From Planctomycetota bacterium (GTDB taxonomy: Bacteria; Planctomycetota; Planctomycetia; Pirellulales; Pirellulaceae): DNA of 11,092 nt. The stretch spans positions 1 through 11,092 of the forward strand of contig JAHWKS010000081.1 in the NCBI GenBank assembly GCA_019347795.1. The letters run 5' to 3'. The position numbers were made by a program, and so were the translations under genes. Below the pieces are notes generated by a model. That model saw only the letters and a list, made by a program, of their open reading frames with translations, searched no databases and was not told the origin of the DNA. Shown here one piece after another: positions 5,021 to 11,092 of the stretch (position 1 is its first letter; every line of letters begins with the position of its first letter).

Positions 5021-7251
5021 GTTACGTTCAGAATCCGCTGGTGTCATGGCTCCTCCTGCATGCATATGGCCAAGGGGGCACGGTAGCAGTACCGTCTTCG
5101 GGAACTGCCGGTCCCTTGGTGATGGGCGCGTTTCCCCCAGGGATCGATGACGTCCTCCACCATGTCACGAGCCGACATACGGCTTGGTCTGTGGCCACGC
5201 GCGAGTTTGACTGGTGCATCCTTGTAGGCGGTCCGGGCAACGGGAAATCGGAGGCCTTGCGATCGCTCGCTTCAATGCTTGGAATCACCCTTCCGCCCCG
5301 CGTTCCGGGACAGGCCGTACCGCGTACGATCCCCAGCGATTGGCCCGCCAATGCGCACCCTCTCACCAACGGCCTGCGGATAGCATTCGTAAACGATGCC
5401 TCCATCCCCAGGCAGGACTTGCCAGCGGATGGTAGTGTTCCTGGCCTCTTTCACGACATTGTCAACGCGCTAGAACGGACCGCCCAGGGTGAGCCAACCT
5501 CGCTGTTCGTGAACGTCAACCGCGGGATTTTGATTGAGGAACGCGGTGGGTTAAATGCGGTGTCCGACTGGAGTGCGGAGCCGCTGGCTCGGCGCCTGGG
5601 TGCGGCTGCTGTAGAGTGGCTCGCCGGTCCTGTGGATACCCTTGACGGGCTTGAGAGCATTCTTCGACCAAGTCCCGAGAGGCCGCACTACGGTCAATTC
5701 ACGCTGTCGCTGCCAACAGCAAGTGGCGAATCAGTGTCGATCTGCGTGCGTGTTGTTTTCCTCGATGTGCTTTCATTGCTTGAGCCGATGCCAGGAGCCG
5801 GGGCATCCGTGGTGGACTTCAGCACGTCGCCGCCGGAGGTGGCACAGTACCTGACGCTGGGGCGTCTGGTCAGTCTTGATGTGACCAGGGATAGTACTGT
5901 CGCAGGCACATTGGCTTCAATGTACGCAGAGGACGCCAACTGGGGTGGAGGAGGATGCAAAGATGCGTCCGGGCAGCTCTGTTCCGCCCATGCACTGTGC
6001 CCGTTTGCGCAGAATGCACATTGGCTAAGGGAGCCAGCACTCCGGCAGCGTTTCTTGGATATTCTTCGGGGGGCAGAGATAGCAGCCACTCGCAGGCTCA
6101 CCTACCGAGATTTACTTGGCCATGTCTCACTGGCCGTCGTCGGCGCTCCTGAGGAGGACTGGTTGGCGGGTAAACACCCATGCCAATGGGTTGCGGACAA
6201 TCACCAGCAAATCAGTAGTGGGGCGGGGCAGAAAGCAGCGACAATTCGGCTAGCACGTCACCGGATATATACGAACCTTTACCCTGGAGGCGGATTTCAG
6301 GTAAGTGGAGAAATCGCCCGGAGAACGCTCAAGGAGGATAGCGTCTTTGGTTCGATCATCGACTTGTTGGTTGTTGGGGGGGAGGCTGCTCGGCTCCAGC
6401 CGTTTGAGAAAGCATTCGCGGACATTGACCCGGCGCGAGACACGGAGAGTTGGGACGGCCTGCGAAAACGCGTTCTCGATGCGGTCGAGTCCCTGGATAT
6501 CGTTTCGCCTTCGGAGCAACTTGTCTCGTGGACGGAGCTCCCGGCGGCGGCGAGCTGTGAGATCGACAAACAGCTTGATCGCGTGCTGCGCGAGGAAATT
6601 GCCGTCGAATTACCAAAAGGCACAAGGGCATCCATCTCCCGCGTGCGAGTTCTTCGACGCTGGCGGGCCGTCATGCTCCTGCGCAATGTCGGCACGGCGC
6701 TTGGGCATCTGAGATACGCGGAGGCAATTGGATCATGGCTGGCCGAGCAGGAGAGTGCCCTGCTTGGGGGGCAGCGGCTGCGGCTCGGAGATGGCGTTAA
6801 CAACCTCATCATCCCGGCAGGAACAGGCGGAAAGGTGTTCATGGCCCCACTTCGGCCCAGGACATACTGCCTAACCGGCGACCTTGATCCGAATACGCTC
6901 CTAGTCACCGTCCAGACAAACGAGCTAGACGTTTCAATTGTTGCGCAGGGAGATGTGCTGGTAGCCGAGGTGAGGATGCGCCAGCGGGGAAGCTCGACGG
7001 AACCGCTTGCGACGCTGGCTATCGACTTGGCGGTGGCCAGGGAGGCCCTGCTGTATTCAGATGGCAAGACCGACGCCTTCACGGAAATTGGGGATACGGC
7101 GTTTGCAAGAATCGAGCGGGCGAGGGCCTCGCTCATCAGCCGGGAACGGCTCCGGAGAATCAATGTGTGGTTTACTGACGGCAAAGGTACGCCTTTCCAG
7201 CTTGTTCCAAGTCCAACCGGTGCGACTGCCCTTCGCGTTCAACGGGGTTGA
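5017..7251 (+). CDS. P-loop ATPase with Cys cluster, DptF-like
   Basis: This 744-residue protein has a clear Walker A motif, ILVGGPGNGKSEALRSLA (residues 68-85, Lys77). A hydrophobic strand with Asp (RVVFLDVL, 245-252) is a candidate Walker B. A Cys/His group at 314-328 (C314, C322, H325, C328) runs into CPFAQNAHWL, followed by an AEIAATRRLTYRDLLGHVSL helix pair (353-372). I associate this order, P-loop then Cys-rich CP...N then a TxRDLL helix, with the DptF ATPase of phosphorothioation-dependent restriction. The match is from memory and is partial. The C-terminal 230 residues are beta-rich (TYCLTGDLDPNTLLVTVQTN) and may be an added domain, since DptF proteins are usually shorter. No signal peptide or membrane segment is seen. 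ATG 5017 overlaps the methyltransferase stop, so the two are coupled. No nuclease motif is recognised. Confidence 0.65.
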   Translation: MSYVQNPLVSWLLLHAYGQGGTVAVPSSGTAGPLVMGAFPPGIDDVLHHVTSRHTAWSVATREFDWCILVGGPGNGKSEALRSLASMLGITLPPRVPGQAVPRTIPSDWPANAHPLTNGLRIAFVNDASIPRQDLPADGSVPGLFHDIVNALERTAQGEPTSLFVNVNRGILIEERGGLNAVSDWSAEPLARRLGAAAVEWLAGPVDTLDGLESILRPSPERPHYGQFTLSLPTASGESVSICVRVVFLDVLSLLEPMPGAGASVVDFSTSPPEVAQYLTLGRLVSLDVTRDSTVAGTLASMYAEDANWGGGGCKDASGQLCSAHALCPFAQNAHWLREPALRQRFLDILRGAEIAATRRLTYRDLLGHVSLAVVGAPEEDWLAGKHPCQWVADNHQQISSGAGQKAATIRLARHRIYTNLYPGGGFQVSGEIARRTLKEDSVFGSIIDLLVVGGEAARLQPFEKAFADIDPARDTESWDGLRKRVLDAVESLDIVSPSEQLVSWTELPAAASCEIDKQLDRVLREEIAVELPKGTRASISRVRVLRRWRAVMLLRNVGTALGHLRYAEAIGSWLAEQESALLGGQRLRLGDGVNNLIIPAGTGGKVFMAPLRPRTYCLTGDLDPNTLLVTVQTNELDVSIVAQGDVLVAEVRMRQRGSSTEPLATLAIDLAVAREALLYSDGKTDAFTEIGDTAFARIERARASLISRERLRRINVWFTDGKGTPFQLVPSPTGATALRVQRG

Positions 7252-7260
7252 GGTACCGTC

Positions 7261-8799
7261 ATGCCAAATAATTGGGTAAACGAACTACTACCGCTGCCTC
7301 GCCCTGAATACGGGAAGTTGACCGAATCGCTGTTGGTTGACCTCATATGGCGTTCTCCGGGTTCATCCCTTGCAACGCGAATGGGCGAGAAGACGCTATT
7401 TGAGCATCTGCGCGGGTTGAAAACGCCGGAGGATGATCCAGCGTTGCCGGAGCCGGAGCGCCTGGTTCCAAGGAGGTTGGGCGGAAAGCCGCTGACGGTT
7501 GAGACAATGCCGCTTGCCGAGTCCTTCAATCTGGCCGGGTTGGTCACGGCGCCAGTGGGGAACCAGGGACCGGTCATGCCGATCCTGGAGTCTCTCAAAG
7601 CACCTCGGGCCCGCGGTAACACATCGACGGCTTGTGTGCCAATTCACCCGGCAACGGTCGCACTTCAAACGCTGCATGGTCTTGTCAACAAACGAAGTCC
7701 TTCGGACCTTGCGGAGGCGATTGAGCAGGTGGGGTGGCTTGGTGGGGCACAGGCGGAAGGCGCGGTCGCAAGATCGTTTCTTTCACTGTTCAGCGGAACG
7801 CCCGATCCACGCAGAGGAGCGACGGGGGCAATCGAGTGGCTCCTTCCACAGATTGCCGCACATTCCTGGGCGGGTTTGCCCGCGAAGTTCGCAAAAGCGT
7901 CAACCAGTCTACCAAGTTGGCCGCATGTCGGACCCGTGGTGCCAGTTAGCAGGGTGCCATCGCGTCTTGCCACATGCCGGCAGACGCCGTTTGCTTGGTT
8001 TTGGAGGAAGTGGCAAAGCCTGTGCGACCCGACGAGCCGCTGGCACGAGCGTCTCCCGGCTCGAAGGTTTGTGGATTGGGCACTGTGCCTTTTGCGAACC
8101 GGGCTTGCATTCGCATATCTATGGGAAGCTGAGTTTTTTTGCCGTCTACACGCTATGGTCGCAAGGCGGCTTGGCGGGCTGGCGGCCCCCGGGCGCAGTC
8201 CCATCGAGTCATTGCTCGCCGAGGGAGTGGTACTGGCCACGATCGATCCTCCAAGCGTGCCCGCCAACCAAAAGGGGATATGGCCGGCGACGTCGGACTT
8301 GATCGCTCGCGGATGGAAGGCGAGGCATCAGCTTCTTGAGACCGCCGGCCTCGGGGATACCTTGCCCGACGCTCCCACGCTTTCTGGCGCACTGCAGCTT
8401 TGGGTCGATGGCCTGACCGCGGATCAGGTGCAGTCCATTGGGGAGAGCATTCGGGTCACCGGGTCGATGGCGAATAACCAAAAGGAGTTCGTGCGATACC
8501 TGCTCGTCCCCCGGTCGTCTGACGACGATTCCGTTGACCAGGCGGACTTCTACTCGCTTGCGAGGACGAACAGTCGGCACATCTGGTTTCGCCCCGGCCC
8601 GGAATGGCTCGTCGTGGTGACGAGCTTGCTCTGCACCGGACCCGGAGGATTCTGCACGCTCGGCGACTTGACACGGGATCTCGGCTCCCTTGGTATGCGG
8701 GTGGAACGTTCGGTTCTGGTGGGCATGTTGGAGGAAGCAGGATTGAGTACAGACAGCCCAGACGCCGACGATGCGCTGGTGATCAGGTCGGGTTTCTGA
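7261..8799 (+). CDS. Uncharacterised protein, DptG-like C-terminus
   Basis: This 512-residue protein has no catalytic motif that I recognise. It is mostly helical by composition. A hydrophobic stretch at 272-296 (DWALCLLRTGLAFAYLWEAE) is more likely a buried helix than a membrane span. The last 80 residues (about 430-512) stand out. They run as an IWFRPGPEWLVVVTSLLC strand-helix, then CTLGDLTRDLGSLGMRVERS, then LVGMLEEAGLSTDSPDADDA, ending in a short strand. This looks like a winged-helix-type fold. It recalls the C-terminal tail of DptG proteins, where a helix and an RG-type turn lead to a Ser-Asp-Ala-rich end. ATG 7261 is preceded by TGAGGT (7249-7254), part of which is the previous stop. 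Between an ATPase and a very long third protein, it may be a scaffold or adaptor. The family call is tentative. Confidence 0.55.
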   Translation: MPNNWVNELLPLPRPEYGKLTESLLVDLIWRSPGSSLATRMGEKTLFEHLRGLKTPEDDPALPEPERLVPRRLGGKPLTVETMPLAESFNLAGLVTAPVGNQGPVMPILESLKAPRARGNTSTACVPIHPATVALQTLHGLVNKRSPSDLAEAIEQVGWLGGAQAEGAVARSFLSLFSGTPDPRRGATGAIEWLLPQIAAHSWAGLPAKFAKASTSLPSWPHVGPVVPVSRVPSRLATCRQTPFAWFWRKWQSLCDPTSRWHERLPARRFVDWALCLLRTGLAFAYLWEAEFFCRLHAMVARRLGGLAAPGRSPIESLLAEGVVLATIDPPSVPANQKGIWPATSDLIARGWKARHQLLETAGLGDTLPDAPTLSGALQLWVDGLTADQVQSIGESIRVTGSMANNQKEFVRYLLVPRSSDDDSVDQADFYSLARTNSRHIWFRPGPEWLVVVTSLLCTGPGGFCTLGDLTRDLGSLGMRVERSVLVGMLEEAGLSTDSPDADDALVIRSGF

Positions 8800-8816
8800 G
8801 GTGAAGGAGATGCCGG

Positions 8817-11092
8817 ATGCCAGTCATGGGACATGCCATTGGCCGGTACCTCGCATCATTGCGAGGTCTTTACTCTGTTGAGTTGCCCGAGTCACTTGCA
8901 TCGGAGATGGTCGAGCTTGTGCAGCAAGCAAACGCGAACGTGGCGAACCGGGCCTTTCTCGTGTCTTCGGCTGCTCCTCTGCCCGGCATGGCAAACGCGA
9001 CGATTAGTTGGCGGCAACTGCTCGCCTGGCGCACTGACGAAGATCGGGTTTTTGTCTGGCAACGCGGGCTACAGGAGCCGGATTCGTCATTCCAGAGCGT
9101 CGTTCGCCCGTTCATCTCGCGGCGGTTTCCGGGGGCCGGTGGGGGCGAATGTAGCCTGCCGCTACTGGTCCGTGCGTGTGTCCGCGAGTTGTGGCAACGT
9201 CGAGGGTGGTGGCCCACTGGAGACACATACGAGGCCTTTCTAACGACGGCCTCTTGGGTCGCCGACCTCTTGTCCACGATGTTTGAAAGGGCTGGCAATA
9301 CGCCCGGCGTCCACTGGAGTGATCGATTCCTGGTGCATCTCGCATCGATGTTGGACAACGCCGACGCCGCCTTGGAAACATTTGATGCGGATGCGGGTGT
9401 TTTGGTCCCGCGCCATGCTTGGGAAATTGTCCGGCTGTCAGGTCTCCCGTTACCCGCAGCACTTGTTGGCGTCGCAAATCGATTCTTGAACGCACCTGAG
9501 TCTTTGCCGCCGAATCAGGTGAAGAAAGTGACTGAGTTGTGGGAGGACATCGTTCAGTCATTTCTCCTGCGCGAAGGAGGTGTACCCGAATTCCTGCTGG
9601 CGCTCGACCGTGAAAGCGTTGGTCCGGTGAAGGTGAGTCCTTGGCGGGACCTCGACTGGAATCAGCTTATGGGCGTTCCGCCGGATGCTCCTGCGCCGGT
9701 GGTTGGGGCCGCTGTTTTCGCATCGGCTCCGTCGCCGACGGTCTTGTCGGACACGATTCCGAATACGTCGGCACCGGAGCGGCCCTCCTGGTGGGGAGTT
9801 ACAACAGGGCACCTTGAAAATGCCCGCGCTCACCTGCGTAAGTCGATGCCCCTTTCTCCGGACGACACGAGGCCGGGCTTTCTCGCTCTGGGGGGAACCG
9901 GATCGGCGCCGTTCGTGCTTGACACTCGTCCCGGCACCGTCGCCCACGCGCATACGCCTACCAAGTGGCGGTCGAGGGTTGTCCTGGGTGGACTTGGGCT
10001 GCGGTACAAGGAAGATTGGAGGGCGCTGCATGTCGGGGACATCGAACCTGCCGCTGCGGACGCAGGCGATGCATGGGTGGCTCCGGCGAGCATCAAGCTC
10101 GAAATGAAGGGTTGCAGCTTCAGCCAGATGCAGGTGACGGCGAGCGCGGGCGGGCAGTTGCAGATCGCATTCGATTTGCAGGTTGAATTCACCGCCAGCC
10201 GCGATCGGCAGTCGGGCGATTTATCAGGATCTTGGAACCCGGAACGGAGATTAAAGGCGACGATCGATGTCAGGCTGAGACATGGTGGCCAATGGGAGGC
10301 GGCGCGGCGCGTAGCGACCGAAATCAAGGTCATTATCCCCTCGCCGTTCTCCCCGACCGTATTGGTAACGGCAGACGACAAGTTGAAAGCGGTTGGGCCA
10401 GACGATGAGGAATCATTTGCAGCAGTAAATGCTGGTGCCACTACATGGTCCGCGGTGACCACACCAACAATCCTGCTCGACGAAGAAGGCCGCTTCGCGG
10501 TAGGCGTCTACGACGGCGTGCTCGAACCGTGGTCGGCAGCGTTTCGGGACGTAGGCGAGCCAGCCGTAGACGATGTTGCATTTGCGCCTTCACCCAGCGG
10601 CTTCTTCCCGGCTGCAGAACACGACCTGGACGACGGCGTGGTCGTTTCTGACAATCATCCGATGCATGGCGGCGAAATTGCCGTCTTCCGGGTGAAGGAG
10701 CGGTCGAAGAACCTCTCATCGGGTATCCTTTCCGCGGTACGCGGCCTCCCGTCCGGGCGGCGCCCACCGGCGGCAGCCGCCCGCGAGGGCGTGCTCGGCC
10801 AATACCAGGACAGCATCACACCGGTGCTCTGCGCCTCTTCGCCCGCATCGCTGGATTCGCTGTACCAGCACGTCATTGCTGCTTCCGACGACCCTATCAC
10901 ATGGACGGAGCACCTAGGGGGACCAGCTCCGCAGATCCTGTTCGATAGGCCAGACGGATTTGTATTGCCAGGGGTCGGCAATGGCCCGACGCTCTCACTT
11001 ACGGCTACGCCGGAGTGGGCAAATTTCATGGCCGTGATGGGGCAAGTGTGCGCCGGGATCGGACTACGCCCAGGGGCGGAAACGATGTGGTT
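8817..11092 (+). CDS. Large uncharacterised protein, 3' partial, DptH-like by position
   Basis: The frame is open from ATG 8817 to the end of the window (758 codons plus two bases), so the gene continues beyond it. The start is supported by AAGGAG (8804-8809) seven bases upstream, 17 bases after the previous stop. Residues 1-100 look like a compact alpha/beta domain (AIGRYLASLRGLYSVELPES, then TISWRQLLAWRTDEDRVFVW). A helical region follows (115-265), then a Pro/Ala/Ser linker (286-325). A beta-sandwich-like part spans about 385-565 (QLQIAFDLQVEFTAS, LKATIDVRLRH). The last part is mixed (IAVFRVKERSKNLSSGIL; VLGQYQDSITPVLC). No P-loop, helicase or nuclease motif occurs in the visible part. In Dpt systems the third protein, DptH, is a very long FtsK/HerA-type protein with its ATPase near the C-terminus, which would fall outside this window. 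Druantia DruE is another possible relative. Confidence 0.6.
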   Translation, partial: MPVMGHAIGRYLASLRGLYSVELPESLASEMVELVQQANANVANRAFLVSSAAPLPGMANATISWRQLLAWRTDEDRVFVWQRGLQEPDSSFQSVVRPFISRRFPGAGGGECSLPLLVRACVRELWQRRGWWPTGDTYEAFLTTASWVADLLSTMFERAGNTPGVHWSDRFLVHLASMLDNADAALETFDADAGVLVPRHAWEIVRLSGLPLPAALVGVANRFLNAPESLPPNQVKKVTELWEDIVQSFLLREGGVPEFLLALDRESVGPVKVSPWRDLDWNQLMGVPPDAPAPVVGAAVFASAPSPTVLSDTIPNTSAPERPSWWGVTTGHLENARAHLRKSMPLSPDDTRPGFLALGGTGSAPFVLDTRPGTVAHAHTPTKWRSRVVLGGLGLRYKEDWRALHVGDIEPAAADAGDAWVAPASIKLEMKGCSFSQMQVTASAGGQLQIAFDLQVEFTASRDRQSGDLSGSWNPERRLKATIDVRLRHGGQWEAARRVATEIKVIIPSPFSPTVLVTADDKLKAVGPDDEESFAAVNAGATTWSAVTTPTILLDEEGRFAVGVYDGVLEPWSAAFRDVGEPAVDDVAFAPSPSGFFPAAEHDLDDGVVVSDNHPMHGGEIAVFRVKERSKNLSSGILSAVRGLPSGRRPPAAAAREGVLGQYQDSITPVLCASSPASLDSLYQHVIAASDDPITWTEHLGGPAPQILFDRPDGFVLPGVGNGPTLSLTATPEWANFMAVMGQVCAGIGLRPGAETMW

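Noticed and set aside
6297..7184. 295-codon open frame on the minus strand
   Set aside because: It is antisense to the 744-aa ATPase gene. Its product is Ser/Arg-rich with no recognisable domain, typical of a shadow frame in GC-rich coding DNA.
7499..8302. 267-codon plus-strand frame inside the 512-aa gene
   Set aside because: It is an out-of-frame shadow, rich in Arg, Ser and Trp, without its own ribosome site. The 512-aa frame has a ribosome site and correct operon spacing.
8801..8881. GTG/ATG starts at 8801 and 8810 for the last gene
   Set aside because: Both are in a frame that stops at TGA 8879-8881. ATG 8817 has AAGGAG at ideal spacing and opens the long frame.
1..11092. CRISPR array, tRNA or rRNA
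   Set aside because: I saw no regularly spaced repeats, no tRNA cloverleaf and no rRNA sequence on either strand by eye.

Overview
The window is GC-rich bacterial DNA that looks like accessory (island or plasmid-type) sequence. It carries an IS66-family remnant, a DUF932 gene of the plasmid/phage type, and a tightly packed operon headed by a cytosine-C5 DNA methyltransferase. The IS66 protein style and the DUF932 gene with its small partner fit a GC-rich environmental bacterium. Planctomycetota is my best guess, held at low confidence because no rRNA or housekeeping gene is present.

Layout. (1) 1-198: no gene recognised. (2) 199-1479: left part of an IS66-family element. It has a GTAAGCG terminus, intact tnpA, a tnpB broken by a one-base frameshift, and tnpC cut off after about 138 residues. 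(3) About 1407-1814 (-): a hypothetical gene whose 3' end runs into the IS fragment. (4) 1860-3225 (-): a two-gene unit of DUF932 and a small conserved partner (1910-2178, frameshifted in a C6 run), closed by a clear Rho-independent terminator at 1860-1886. (5) 3226-3467: a divergent control region with a good sigma70-like promoter (TTGAAC-17-TAAAAC) and phased ACCGAA repeats. (6) 3468 to the end (+): an operon of five genes in which adjacent genes overlap or lie within about 20 bases of each other. It encodes a small excisionase-type HTH protein, a 440-aa C5-methyltransferase, a 744-aa P-loop ATPase, a 512-aa protein and a protein of more than 758 aa that continues past the window. The last ORF is open from 8817 to the final base.

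Interpretation. The three genes after the methyltransferase recall, in order, relative size and some motifs, the DptF-DptG-DptH restriction module of DNA phosphorothioation (Dnd) systems. Shared points are a P-loop ATPase with a Cys cluster running into CPF..N, a middle protein with a characteristic C-terminal tail, and a long last protein. Here the module follows a 5-methylcytosine methyltransferase and not the DndBCDE genes. I therefore propose a methylation-linked, Dpt-like defence system. This rests on remembered family patterns and gene order, not on an alignment. Druantia type II also starts with a cytosine methylase (DruM, then F, G and E) and is the main alternative. The HTH protein probably controls the operon, so that methylation and the putative effector are made together.
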